Below, piece after piece: positions 11,601 through 22,848 of a stretch of DNA of 64,000 nt. This DNA is from Vitellaria paradoxa (lineage: Eukaryota > Streptophyta > Magnoliopsida > Ericales > Sapotaceae), in assembly GCA_019916065.1 (NCBI GenBank), contig CM034244.1, positions 35,339,433-35,403,432 on the forward strand, given 5' to 3'. The notes beneath the pieces are model-generated. The model saw nothing but the letters and a program-made list of their open reading frames with translations. It did no database searches and was not told where the DNA came from. A program made the translations under genes and the position numbers. Numbering within the stretch: position 1 is the stretch's first letter; each line of letters starts with the position of its first letter.

Positions 11601-14600
11601 CTACAGTGTTCTGATTTCCATTTATCAATGAGACGCTTCAAAATAAAGTTGGTAAATGGCACAGATTGACATTCCAGCTTTTTCCCCGTCACTGGACATG
11701 TTCTGTTTCCTTGGCTGAACCATTCCATGATAGATGCTCGCTCAAAGGTTTCGCCAGTCTCTAAGGTCACTGGGTCCTCAAATAGAAGTCCAGTGAGTGG
11801 GCATATAAAATCCTGGGGGATGCTTGGGCAAGAAGACCCTTCATCAAAGTTTTCATAATTACCATCTAGCTCTGCACCAGTAGAAAGCATGCACATACTG
11901 TCAAAAGGTGACCTGTAACTAAAATAACTGAGGGGAAAAAAGGGGTTTCCAATGCGTTCCCTTTCGCCTACCTTCATCAGAGAACCTCATTTTGACTGGC
12001 TGCATTTCAAAAGGTTAAACAAGATTAGAATAAACAAATAATAGTAAATTACATAAAAATTGATTGGTCAAGAATTCAGTACATTTGCAAAAGAATCAGG
12101 ATATAATGCATCCTGCATATGTGGCAAAAGAGTGGAATCTGCAAGGTGGGGAGGTCTCTCAGTTTGTTGCTTGAAAACGGATTGAGCTATTCTCCTGAGT
12201 ATGAGTTCATTTGCTTTTGAATGTGGTAGGGAATGAAATATTTGTGTGTTTTCTGGATTTTCCGGATACAAAAGAGGGTCATTAAATTTGTCATTTGTAT
12301 CTCCTCCACCTGGAGCACTAGGTTGATGCAATTTCCACACTTGCTCAACTATTAGCCCATCTTCCTACAGAAATTATGGAAAATCCTTTAAAATAAATTG
12401 GAGATGGCATAAAAGAGCTTACAAATGGTTTAATCACTTTTTCAAGCACACGGAAAAATCCACGCAAAAAACTTAAAACTTTAGTCCCACCACAATAGGA
12501 CCTATTAGAAAGGTTTGACTATGTCTTCAATGTTGTCAATCAATCCGCCAGTACTAACAAGTAACTGCATAAGATGGGAAAATACAATGTAGGAAATGGT
12601 TTTAATCTGTTCAAAACTAATAGAATAATTTTTAATGATAAAAGGTCACACAAAAGTTTGCACAGAAAACATAGAATTCACTATCATATAACTAAATAAT
12701 TCACAGAACAACATAAAAAAACTCTAGTTAGTATAGATATGAGGCATGTGGCACACGGAGATTTCAAAGCCTCAATTTTAAGCAAGCTTTGAGACATAGA
12801 ACTTAAAAGTCTGCTTTAATAACCACTGTAAGATGTACCATACCATTCAAACTAGTACAAATTACCTGCCAAAAAAACAAGATTGAGAAAGGCGTGCAAT
12901 AAGACGAGGGAAAAAATCAATCTATTTGGTAGGGCAGTGAACAAAAACTTCATAAAATTAAAGATAAAGTAACACTCAACTTCAGTGATTTGCAAAATAG
13001 AAGGGTAAAGACACTTTAACAGATTCTGAAATTAATAGGTTGAACTTATGGCCTAATCCCCATTAGATGAAATTCACAACTATAATTCATGATGTTATGC
13101 TAACAAGATTGCGTGGATGGTCGGTCAATAGCATAGATCCCTTGTATAAGTCAGATTTTATAGATTCACTATGTAAAATATAATAATAATTGCAAGAATG
13201 GCAATTACAATGATAAAAATGCAAAGGCATCAAATAATCGAAATTTGGTGAAACAACTCACAGGACAGGATGCATTATCATGTTCAATATGCTTTACCTG
13301 TGCAGAAGAGCATGTTAATGGTTGTTTATCCTCAATGTCAGACCCATCAGAACTTCTAACACTCTCAACAAAGTTTTCTGCCCCCTTATAATCTTCTATT
13401 TCATTGGCTCCAGGTTTGTGTGACCGGCCAAATACTGTGTCATATAATTTTTTACTGACCATCGGCTGAGGTGAAAAGGGCACAGTGGTTCCTACCTCAG
13501 AGTGGCTAAACAAACCTTCCTGCTGAACTCTCTGAACAGCGTACCCCTGCCGAACTCCTTGAACGGATATAGAAGGGATATGGATGGAGGGAATGGAAGG
13601 ATACTCAATCCCCTCTGTGAGCCAATCCTTGTAATAGACTGCAAACTGGTAAGTTCCAGAATCCATAATTTCATTATACACTTTCTCAAGAAGCATCAGT
13701 TTCCGTGACTTGCTTAGTGTATCAGCTAGAGAATCAGCTTCCTGATTATACCACTCCTTCAAATGGGAAAGATGTGGAAGAATTATATAGTCCCACAACT
13801 CAGGCAACAATGTTGTTCTAGCCTCAAAAGGTGAATCACAAAAAACTTGAAGAATATGCTTTGCCGCTACCCTGTCTTTCTTCTGTAATTTATATATCAC
13901 ACTCAAGTAGAGGTGAGCACAAGCTGACAGCTTACAATTGGGAATCCCAGATGTGAAACCATCTCTCATATCACTAGAATTCAACCCTGTTATCACACTA
14001 AGCTTTAGTGAAGCTTTTTTCAACTCTCTTGCACTTGCACACTCCTCGGCAGCCCTTTCTATTGTTTCTATGGCTTGTTCAAGATTGACTATAACTTTGT
14101 TATCAGGAATAAGGCCTTCTTCCAATTCAGCAAAATTAAGCAAAGAAAAACAATTGTGATGGAGTGATGTCCGAAAACTCTCATCATTAAGAAAACGTTT
14201 GATATACCCACTCAAGATAGATATTATGGCTTGGACAGCAACTTCATCAAGAGCAGGTTCAGCAACATTCTTCTCAGTCTCAACATGCCTTCGACTTCTA
14301 CTATCATCCAAGCTTTTTCTGTTCTGTAAGCTTCTATTAGATCGGCTGTATGAGGTCTTAGGTTGTTTCAAGCTTTTCCTATGAATATCACTGAAACTCG
14401 TACACCTAAGCGGATGGTTGTTAGAATTGTTGCCATAACTTTGATCTGCCTTTATATCCTTCCCTGACCTGCTTTTGGGCCTCTCCCTTTCCCCAAGTCC
14501 ACCTGAATATTTACCTTTACTTCTCTCAGCGCTATACACTCTGTTGGAATATATATCTTTATATTTCTCACCATCTTCCACTCCCACCTCAACAATCTCA

Positions 14601-14980
14601 TTACCTAGAAAATCTTTTGATGAATCAGAACTTAATCTGCTAACATCATATAAATCATTAGAAACTCTTTCAAATTTCTCTTCAGTCTCTTTCTCTAATG
14701 TTTCATCCAATTTCTCCCTTCTAATAAGTTTATCCCTGGGTCTTCTCCCCTTTATTCCATTACTTACTGCTAAATCATTTCCCAAACTATACCGAGGCAT
14801 ATCAGATTTTGCCCTCTCAGTCTTTTTGACACCTGACGAAGAGCCCGATCTCTGTTGGTATCGATATGAATGACGTGCCATACTTGCTGTTTCTGATCCA
14901 AACGAAGCTCTAGACAACATCTTTGACCTCCTCCGTCTAAATCCATCCTCAGCAAGAAGGTCCTCCAATGACATTGCCAT
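5447..14980 (-). CDS. LIN-like: LIN/CERBERUS-like U-box E3 ubiquitin ligase, N-terminal and middle exons (incomplete)
   Basis: Coding exons by GT/AG and homology: 14980-13262 (ATG at 14980, MAMSLEDLLAEDGF), 12364 to about 12070, about 11930-11232 (U-box), 10045-9901 and 5684-5447, all minus strand. The 11232/10045 and 9901/5684 junctions join in frame. The product is a putative E3 ligase: U-box with CPSIPQDFICPLTG, then armadillo-type helices; family members add C-terminal WD40 repeats. LIN/CERBERUS is known from legumes, where it supports infection-thread growth; relatives occur in other plants. The WD40 part is absent and should lie left of the window, so the gene is open at that end. The join between the second exon (reads LLYPENPENTQIFHSLPH) and the U-box exon is unresolved: a 28-base candidate micro-exon (about 11988-11961) does not restore phase. 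Read as a host gene, possibly intact, with that uncertainty. Confidence 0.75.
5785..7919. repeat. Tandem duplication (about 0.8 kb unit) in LIN-like intron
   Basis: Unit A starts at 5785 and unit B at 7141; both begin tag-ttt-aa-attgacccctatctt. They stay collinear through ...gagcaaatgaaatttt (7139 and about 7919). Unit A is longer only because of the 543-bp MITE at 6419-6961. Numerous point differences suggest an old duplication. Unit B serves as the empty site for the MITE. Confidence 0.85.
6419..6961. mobile_element. MULE-type MITE, copy 1 (543 bp)
   Basis: The left end is gagtgccgctattcgcaac and the reverse-complemented right end is gggtgttgttattcgcagcc. These inverted termini share the core tattcgca. 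It is flanked by aaaattta / aaacttta. The paralogous duplicate at about 7747 (gtaaaaatttatattc) lacks the insert. No coding sequence. It belongs to the same family as 15690-16253, in opposite orientation. The Mutator assignment rests on the 8-9-bp duplication and terminus style. Confidence 0.75.
7920..9880. other. Intronic sequence of LIN-like gene without assignable feature
   Basis: Short open frames on both strands occur at 8056-8286 and 8368-8562 (minus), 9331-9639 (minus) and 9536-9832 (plus). None shows a domain. The 8050-9000 part has the look of a decayed retroelement ORF on the minus strand, but no motif is secure. Confidence 0.35.
9901..10045 (-). CDS. LIN-like gene, 145-bp armadillo exon
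   Basis: This exon is too short for simple ORF detection. The acceptor is CATTACAG before 10045 and the donor CTG|GTAGGC after 9901. Its translation includes KDVNLFLSGLQNEGIL, MHALLVYLQSSPPEQRPL and ALLLLHLDLL, matching the linker helices of LIN proteins between the U-box exon and the VEPRRY segment. Phases fit both neighbours exactly: two bases come from the upstream exon, and the exon ends at phase 0. Confidence 0.85.
10145..10335. repeat. Tandem duplication, period about 95 bp
   Basis: The gctatgcagtatgca...atatttagtt unit at 10145 is repeated at 10240 with minor differences and a 6-bp insertion (atgtat). Both end in a shared acattaacaacc...tatagcttg block. It lies in the intron between the U-box exon and the 145-bp exon. 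Confidence 0.75.
11232..11930 (-). CDS. LIN-like gene, U-box exon
   Basis: The exon carries SPFDSMCMLSTGAELD, then the U-box from SIPQDFICPLTGLLFEDPV through ETFERASIMEWF and CPVTGKKL to FILKRLIDKWK, and then the start of the armadillo region (LISLGGLKFLVRRFESG type helices). It ends at the donor CAG|GTATTA (11232). The U-box fold lacks zinc ligands and binds E2 enzymes. The Pro of CPVTG and the hydrophobic E2-contact residues are kept. The 5' boundary is approximate: an acceptor ending TTACAG lies near 11931. Confidence 0.8.
12070..12364 (-). CDS. LIN-like gene, second coding exon
   Basis: The acceptor TTTCTGTAG precedes GAAGATGGGC at 12364. Translation in phase 0 gives EDGLIVEQVWKLHQPSAPGG, then PLLYPENPENTQIFHSLPH and ELILRRIAQSVFK, ending around SFANVLNS. 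A stop follows at 12068, so the exon must end just before it. The only visible GT there is GCAAAT|GTACTG (about 12086), which gives phase 0. The 3' boundary is therefore uncertain. Confidence 0.65.
13262..14980 (-). CDS. LIN-like gene, first coding exon (573 codons)
   Basis: This long exon starts at ATG 14980; a second in-frame ATG lies two codons on. It contains a basic, serine-rich N-terminus (RRRRSKMLSRASFGSE), a charged low-complexity stretch, then a helical domain typical of LIN-like proteins from about residue 245 (DEVAVQAIISILSGYIKRFL, LFDAF excluded). The exon ends at 13262 in front of a consensus GTGAG donor, in phase 0. Translation past the donor continues for about 18 codons, which is intron read-through and not part of the protein. 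Upstream of the ATG, an acceptor (TTTATCCAG, 15019-15027) suggests a short leader portion at 15018-14981. Confidence 0.8.
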
Positions 14981-15017
14981 TTCCACTTGGACCAATATCT
15001 TTTTCAGCTCAACTTGT

Positions 15018-16690
15018 TCTGGATAAACAAAACCCAGACTTGTTACCTTTCTGTGCTAAAATATCTATTGGACCAAAGAATTCACAAAATTTGCACATAG
15101 CTCTGTGATTCACGGGTAATCATTGAGAAAATTGAATCAGTGTTTCCTGGTTGAAGCTTACTTCAAGTCATTAAGAACAGAACCAGAATTGAGAAAAAAT
15201 AATAATAATAATATTAAGCAACAATATAAGTTGAAACAAGGTCCTCCCTCAATTCGAATTCCTTTCCACAATTAAATTCAGCATTCATGATTATTTCGAG
15301 TGGAAAACTCTAACTGAATGGCTACTCGCAAAAGTCACATTATTTGAATTCATTGAACTTTGATCAAAACTACAACAGCAAAGAAACAAACTACAAAGCT
15401 AAACTCAAAGTCCTATTTTTGGAATGTTTCATGTGCTTCAATGAAAAATACTTGGAATTAATATTCCACTAGTATTCCGTTTCAGTCAATTAGTAAACAA
15501 AAAGAACTTTGTACCATTTCTTGGAAAATAAACTATATTTTCTTATTCGACCATGATAATATCATAAAAACAATCTTCAGCCACTTTAACCTCTTCCAAT
15601 CTCTACTAAGTTCACAGAAGCATTTCATCAAACACCTCAGAAATTATAAAAAATAAATAAAACATCTGATCCAATTGTGCACCCTTCTGGGTGCCGCTCT
15701 TAGCAACTCCATTTTTTCTCCCACAATCCAGTTAAATTTTGTTCCATTTTAGGACAAAAATGCTCTAATGTAAAATGAACTCCTTACTCTCTATATTTAC
15801 AACACATAATCCACAATCTAAAAAACTTTACACAAACAATGTCGACAATCACTTTTTGAAAAAATCAAATAAATTCGACAATCACTTGCTTGCTTAAATA
15901 AATTTTCGACAGATAAATAAAATATTTCAACAAATGATTATTAAATAAATTAAAAACTTTCAACAAGTACTTATTGAAAAAATCAAACAATTTTAACAAT
16001 CAATTGCTAAAAAAATTTAGCAATTAACCACATAAACTTTCAATACTTCAATGCCAAAATAAACAAAACATTTCAAGAATTGGTTATTGAAAAAATAAAA
16101 ACATTTCAGCAAGCTCTTGCCGTTCTGATCAATAAGTATTTTTTATTTTAGCTGTAATTTGTGAGTTGCATGGAGAAATTATTAAGCTTGTTGGAGACAA
16201 ATGCATGAACTAAGCGGCCTATGTGGAGAAAAAGTCAAACTGTGAATCGGGGCACACTTCTGAAATGAACTAAATACATATGCATGTATAAATCATATAC
16301 CTGTGAGATTTTTCACCAAATTTCAAGATATGGAACCCATGGATGTGGAAACAATCACAATCTCCGATTTCATCTTTCTTAACAAATAACGAAATTGCAG
16401 GTTCAGGGTTTGATCTTGGAGGAGGAAGATCGAACCTTGGGAGGAACAGAAGAATGAAAATTTGAGATTTTGGAGGTTGAAGAACGGCCATTGGGTTGTG
16501 GGTTGCTATTAAAGAATGGATCCAAAAGAAAACGAACGGAGAGAGAGACAGAGAGGCGACGAAGATGGTGGAAGGGTAACAAATGGCGAAAAGGGAAGCG
16601 AGAGGAGAGGTGAGAGAGACAAATGAAAGATGACAAACAAAAGAGTCTCGAGGAATTATTGAGAAAAAGGATTGTTCTCTTTGCAAAAAC
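15018..16690 (-). promoter_or_regulatory. 5' leader of LIN-like gene: untranslated exon, intron and upstream ORF
   Basis: A probable first exon runs from about 16690 to 16301 (donor CACAG|GTATATG). Its intron ends at the TTTATCCAG acceptor before 15018. In the exon an ATG at 16491 opens a 63-codon reading frame (MAVLQPPKSQ...) that would run over the splice and stop at TGA 15011-15009, about 29 bases before the main ATG. If transcribed as drawn this is an upstream ORF. The 5' end is CT/GA-rich, as in many plant leaders. Transcription start, and whether the exon is used, are inference. Confidence 0.45.
15690..16253. mobile_element. MULE-type MITE, copy 2 (about 564 bp)
   Basis: It begins ggtgccgctcttagcaac and ends gtgaatcggggc. 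It is flanked by acccttctg (15681-15689) and acacttctg (16254-16262), a 9-bp duplication with one mismatch as expected for Mutator elements. Internally it mirrors copy 1: the stretch about ttttaggacaaaaatgc in one is the reverse complement of gcatttttgtcctaa in the other. It sits in the leader intron of the LIN-like gene. Confidence 0.75.
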
Positions 16691-16699
16691 TAGGGAGTT

Positions 16700-18578
16700 C
16701 TGTGTTGTTTTGTTTATTAGTCTTTTTTGCAGGCCAATCCAGTGCTCTCAACGTTCCGAACCGTTTTTAATTGCTGCCTTCTGAGTTTTTTACCATTATA
16801 ACAAAAATAGGATGAAATATAACTAAATACCAAAGTCGTAACTGGTATTTACGATTTCTTTAAGGCTCCGTTTGGTTTGTAAAAAATTTATAAAAAATTT
16901 TATAAATTTCTGTTAACTTTATATCACATCAACTTTTTTCTTTCACTACACGCATTACGAATTCTCAATTTATCTCACTTTTTTTCACTTCAAACACATA
17001 CACTAAGTTATAAGTACTATGTACGACTTCAAGTTTTGATGAGTTTAACTAAAATCGCAAGTACTAATTACGACTTCACCAAAATATGTTAGTCACAACT
17101 TCTCTTTCCCACACCGACAACTCAGATCTTTTTTACCGTTAACGACTGTAGCTCAAAACTCCAATAGTTGACCTGCACACCTCATTAGGCGTATTGTGCA
17201 CGGCTTCCTCCCTTTATCACATCACTATTCCAAGCGTAGCCCTACAGCTGCACCGGTCATCTTCTCAGCCTAACCTACAACGTTCAACATCTTCTTCTCC
17301 ATAGCCATGTAAGTGCAAACCCTACTATATATATATTGAATGGGTTATTCATATCCGATGCACAGCTGCATTCATAATTAATGAAAAATTAAAATATTTT
17401 GCTCAAAATTTCGTTATTGATACATTCATCTTACCATCATTGTTGGGTTCTTTATTTCTGGTGAGTTCATTTCTCCTCATTTCTGAAATTAGGCTTGTTA
17501 TTTGGTAAATTTGATTGCCATTATCTTGGGTTTGTTTTTTTTTTTTTTTTTCTTTTTTTTTTAATTGAGTTTGCCATGGCATGTTGTTTTCTAAAATTGG
17601 ATTTGCCATGATTTTTTTTTTATTTTTCAGTAGGCTTATGTTTGAAAGTTTTGAAATTGGCTTTGTGGGTTTGCTCATCAATAGATCATCATGTCCATGG
17701 ATATTATAAATAGCAATGTATTGTGTATATTTTGACGTTAACCTCCATAGAAACCATAATTCATATGGTGATTGATCAATTAGGTTTTGTTGAATAATTG
17801 ATTTCTCGATCAAAGTGGTACTTGGTGCAATTGGTTTGAAAAGCTTATAGCTTTATTTGCTAGAGTGGCGTCATTGACTTTTATTTGACTTGTTTGAAAG
17901 AGAGGATTAGGGGAAGCTTCCAAGGAATAGAGATGGTCTTTACGAATGTAAGGAGTATTTTTTTTTTTTTTGGGTCAACTTTATACAGTTGATTAGTTGG
18001 GGGTGCTTAGATGAAAATATAAATCATCTATGAGTTTCATAGATACAAGCCAGTGCAAGTTTTGGTTTTAGGGGTTTTGATTGCATACGTTGGGTATTTG
18101 CTTAATGCGCTTTCATTTTTTGTTTCTTCTTAATAAAATTCTTTTATTTAGAAAAAAAAAAACACCAATAAGGACTGGTATGGCTTGATGGACCAAAAGA
18201 AAAAGAAAAGGCCAAACGAAGGGGTAAGATTTCAAATGTAAGAATTAATAAAGACTTAGATTTATTTTTAGGATTGAACACAAAATTATTTTTTGCAGTA
18301 TCTTAGTAATTTTAGATTTAATTTCTTGAATTTAATATTTGATAGCTTTCTAGATCTATAAAGACTTAGATTTGTTACTAGTTTAAGAATTGGTGGAAGG
18401 TTTTAGATGTAAGAACACTATTTATGCATCTTAAATTACACACGTACTAAGATTTAGGATCTGTATTTAATGCCTTTAAGCCATCCACATCAACCATCAC
18501 TCCAGAAGCTCCAGCATTGTTCACCTGCATAAGTAATTATACGTTAATTTGTATATATGGTTGCTCCTCCATATAAGG
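16700..18578. other. Intergenic, AT-rich, no gene seen
   Basis: This stretch holds poly-T runs (17539-17560, 17957-17971) and a gctccgtttggttt motif at 16864 resembling the end of a MITE, without a matched partner. A 136-codon minus-strand frame (17813-17403) is lysine-rich low complexity and is not supported as a gene. Confidence 0.5.
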
Positions 18579-18586
18579 GATACTAT

Positions 18587-19138
18587 CAGAGGCGGATTCA
18601 GAATTTTCAGCCAGGGGGCACCGAGTATCTAAGACGAGAATAACAAGTTATCTTCGAATTAAGAGTAGAAGAGAAATAATGTCGCTTTTAGGGTGAGATA
18701 AAATTATTCTTGAATATTAAACCGTTGATTATACTTTTTTCAATTTAATGGTTCAACTAGTTATTTTAACAGTATCTGAGATTTAATAAGATATCTATCA
18801 TTACTTAAAAAAATATAATTATTATTAAGTTTTTATTGTTTATAGAATTTATTATGTTATATATTATATTTTTTGATATTATGCACAAAAATATTGAATA
18901 GTGTAATAGGACAATATATTTTATTTCAAAAAAATACTTGGATTTAATTCTTATAAACTCTTTTTATGTTGAAAATTTTTGAATTTACTTTAGTTTTTAA
19001 ATAAGGCCAATATAACCTAACTTTGAATTCATTTATTTTTCAATTAAAGGTAAAATGCCAAGGGCATTTTTATAATTTAACATCTAAAAATCCAGGGGGT
19101 CACTTGCCCCCCCTTGCCCTAACGTGGCTCCGCCAGTG
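18587..19138. mobile_element. Non-autonomous hAT element with perfect 8-bp TSD (552 bp)
   Basis: The left end is CAGAGGCGGATTCA and the reverse-complemented right end CACTGGCGGAGCCA (10 of 14 identical). It is flanked on both sides by gatactat (18579-18586 and 19139-19146). The 8-bp duplication and dTph1-like termini identify hAT. The interior is AT-rich and non-coding, with a C/G-rich subterminal block. It is the inverted relative of 759-1565. Confidence 0.9.
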
Positions 19139-19149
19139 GATACTATATA

Positions 19150-20400
19150 TATGTATCTGTATATATGATGTTTAAGTATGTAACATGTGTCTATGTATAT
19201 AATCTGCAAGTCCTTTCCATAAGTAGTATTATATATATTTTTGTTTTGCCTTTGGAACAATCTTCTTGGGCTTTAAAATATCTTCAGATTGAAGATGTGG
19301 TGAAGAGTCAATTTGAGATAGTTGCCCCTTTGTTTGTACATACACACTTGATAGCTAGTCTAGGGTGGTTCATAGATAGTGCATGGGTTGTTGGATCAAG
19401 AAAGAAAGGAGATTATGAACATGTAATGGGATCCAAAGTTTAGAGAAAATTTTGGATGAAACTTAAGCAACAGTTAATCAAGGCAATGACCATGCTCCAG
19501 ACATATATAATGGCATAGATGCTGAATTAATGCACAAGAATAAACATATAGGTTTAGATAAAAAAAAATAGTTACCAAAAATCATTATCACCCTTGCAAA
19601 CCACGTTTTTTGTTACGCATGTTCTGGACTGTGACACACTAATATTCGAATACACTAATTTTGAGAATCTGAAAATATTAATACCTATATTATAATTTCA
19701 TTAGAAAAGACTTCTGGAAATAGTTTGATAACAAATTGTGTAACAATAATTAACAAATTTAAACTTTTATAAAAAGATAATAAGTAAAGACTAGTATCAA
19801 ATATAAAGCGCATTTCATTATTTTTTTTTTGTTAAATAAGTTATTTTTATATAAAAATGTATTTTAATAATATAACAACTCTTTGAGGGGCCTATCTTCC
19901 ATCGTACTACATTTTAGAGTATAAGCATCCAAGTGACATTGTACACGGCCTAGGCCACACTACCATAATTTTTTTTTTAAGTTTTGCTAGAATCCCATAA
20001 ATTATAGGCTTCGTATCGCAGTTAAAGTTTTTGGGTCTGCTACTGTTTGCATCTATATATGGTGCGAATACATGTATTATAATGGATGACTATACACTTT
20101 GATTGCTTAATTAAAAGGAAAAAAAAAAAACAAATTGATGAATAACAAAAAAGAGAAGTAATATAAATATAAGGTCATTGAAATAATTTATCTTAAGTAA
20201 AACAAAACTCAATAATTATCTACAATTTTGTCAAATGCCTTAAATCTTGCAATTGTATTTATTTTGTTATGTACAACGAGAAAAGTATGTATAATACTTA
20301 CCATTTCACAAAACACATACATACCTTAATTAGATGATACTATTTTTTTAGGGTCGTAATCTATTATTCATTAATTACCCGTGACGTCTCAAGAACGAAT
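19150..20400. other. Intergenic sequence, nothing recognised
   Basis: One plus-strand frame (19165-19443, 92 codons) has no recognisable domain and no supporting context. The remainder is AT-rich without repeats I can pair. Confidence 0.4.
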
Positions 20401-21174
20401 TTCACTATTATGTTTTTGAGGAGGGAACATCGTCAGAGCAGATGAGGATGTAGGGTACGACATACAATTTAAACGTGTTATTAAGGTTAGTACTCGGTAT
20501 ACCTACATAATGTTATTGGCCAAACTGTGCGAAGTTGTCAACGTGAATTTAGCCTAGTGGGCATTGGGAGTAGTATGCAGATATCCAATTGTTGGTAGTA
20601 CAAACCAAATACTTCACAGAACTGTACCTTTAGTGGATGATGATGGAGTCGAGGCAATGTTTGACATCGTCGACAATTTGAATCGCAATCACTGCAACTT
20701 GTACTTAAAGTTAGAATCAACTGATCCTTCGACGGTTGGCGATAAAGCTAGAAGCCCTACCGAGGATGCTTTGACTGAAAATTTGGTAGGCAGTTACAAT
20801 GAAGTCATGCCATTAACTTCCTACAATTCTCCTGAACACCATGCGGCCCCACCTTCTTGACCTAGTTCAAACCCTATTCGTGAGTACGTGCAACATATGG
20901 ACAAGCCCTAGGATTACGTGTTTGACCAGGCTAACGAGTTCAATGGGGCTGGATGTCTGATGTACGAGGAAGAGATAGAAATGCAGGAGTTGGACACAAT
21001 AAAGGGACCAGTTACTGAGAATCTGACTGCCAATGAACACCAAGAAACTATAGTTCAACGAATGCATGAGTTGATGTCTAAAATGTTCACCTTAGTTGAA
21101 CTAAATGATAGTGCACTTTCCTGAACCCCTTCACTTCACTACCAGACATGAAACTCGGAGACTGAAGATCCTTG

Positions 21175-22439
21175 CATTGGCCAAATTTTCAAAGACAATG
21201 ACCAACTGGTCCAGTCAATGAAGCTTTATGCTGTCAATACTAACCAACTATACATAGTTGTTGAATCAAACAAGAAATCATGGGTAGTTGAGTGCCTAAA
21301 GAGAAAGGAAGGCTAGTGTAAGTAGCAGGTTTGAGTAAGCAAACTTAGTTCACATAGTTTCTTTGAAATAACAAAACACAAAAGGCCTCACACGTGTATC
21401 TATGCACGATTGAGCTAAGACCATGACCAGTTTGAATCAAACTTTTTTTTAGTGCAATCATCCATTTAGTTAAGTCTAACCCTGCCTGTTCTATCATAAG
21501 GCGACAAGCTAAATTAAAGGACCGTTTCAAATACAACATGTCATATCGAAAGACATAGATAGCAAAACAAAAGACAATTGCCAAGATATTTGGAGATTAG
21601 GAGCAGTCATACATGATTTTACTGAAGTTCATAAATGCAATCCAATCATACAATAGGGGCATAATTGTACACAATGAGCATCACCCTTATATGGGTGGTG
21701 CCCAACATATTCTAAGGTATGTACTCTGGAGTTTTAAGCTTTTAATAGATGGCTTTACGCATCGCATTCCCGTGGTATTGATTAATTGAACACATTTGCA
21801 TAATGAGTACAATGGCAAGCTGTTGATAACTGTGGCACAAGATGCCAACTTGCATGTATTTCCCCCAGCATTTATAGTCGTGGATATCGAAGACTACGAT
21901 AGCTGAAAGTACTTCTTGAGGATGGTTTGGATACATGTTTGCCCTAATCAAGAGGTGTGCCTTATCTTTAATCGTCACAAAACAATAGATGCCGTAGTTG
22001 CATCCCATTAGTCCGATTGGGCTAACGTACCCCATTGCTTTTGCTTACGGCATATGGAGGCCAACTATAAGAAAAAATAGAAAAGCAAACAACTTATTGA
22101 CTCACTTTGGCAAATAGGGAAGGCAACCAAGTATGGAAATTCAATAACGTAATGGAGTTACTCAAGTCTATTAACACAAGTGCTTGAAAATATCTAGATG
22201 ATTTTTCAAATGAGAAGTGGACTTTTTGTTATGGTGGCTTTTATAGATATGCAATAATGACAACCAATTTGTTTGAGTGTTTCAACAATATACTACTAGG
22301 TGCTAGGAGTTTACCTATAACCGCAGCAGTGCAGTTAACATTCTACAAATTGGTATTATACATTCGTCAATGTCGACTAATCACTATGAATGCAAAGAGT
22401 AATAGAGCGACGGTTAGTCCCCGATCCAAAAATCTTTGA
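21175..22439 (+). pseudogene. MULE transposase pseudogene
   Basis: Segments in several frames give the MuDR N-terminal domain, then the DDE-type core (RGIIVHNEHHPYMGGA; LLIDGFTHRIPVVLIN; LLITVAQDANLHVFPPAFIV) and the C-terminal FECFNNILLGAR box. In-frame stops include one after VVLIN (about 21787-21789) and one after VDIEDYDS (about 21904-21906). The catalytic set cannot be verified because of the damage. Confidence 0.75.
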
Positions 22440-22848
22440 CAGATTATCAGAATGATGTACTTGCTCATCAAGTAACTGAGCTTAATCACATAACTGAAGA
22501 GTGCCAAGTCATGACTGGTTCCTACCTAATCAAGATGTTAGATCCTGGGCCATTGAATCGCACTGTTCTCCACTCATAAGTGGAGTATTGTTTGACAGAT
22601 ATTTGGGATGCTTCTGTTATGGTACTTATATATTTCGTTAATAGACGTAATTTTATTAATGTCTTATTTAGATATTCGCCATTTTTCTGAAAAATGAGTG
22701 GTTATTTTTTTTTATTTGTGCAATGTGTAGTATGAAGAGCTCATTCGCTGTCGGACTAGTCAGCATCCCCTTATCAAATTTTGGAGCCCCTCAGGATCCC
22801 CAAGTGTTGCAGCAGTTGCATAAAGCAAGTTTTTACGGCATTTACTGA

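Noticed and set aside
13205..13261. Extra C-terminal codons of the first LIN-like exon
   Set aside because: They follow a consensus GTGAG donor and have no match to the family, so they are intron read-through.
14475..14873. 132-codon plus-strand frame
   Set aside because: Antisense shadow of the first LIN-like exon; its Leu/Ser-rich translation mirrors the Ser/Lys/Arg-rich code of the other strand.
16403..16686. Two overlapping minus-strand frames as protein genes
   Set aside because: Low-complexity Ser/Leu/Pro translation of a CT-rich leader. Better read as the untranslated first exon with an upstream ORF.
20867..21067. Minus-strand and small plus-strand frames in the 20.5-25 kb region as separate genes
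   Set aside because: The plus strand gives an ordered MULE plus PMD translation; the others are shadows.
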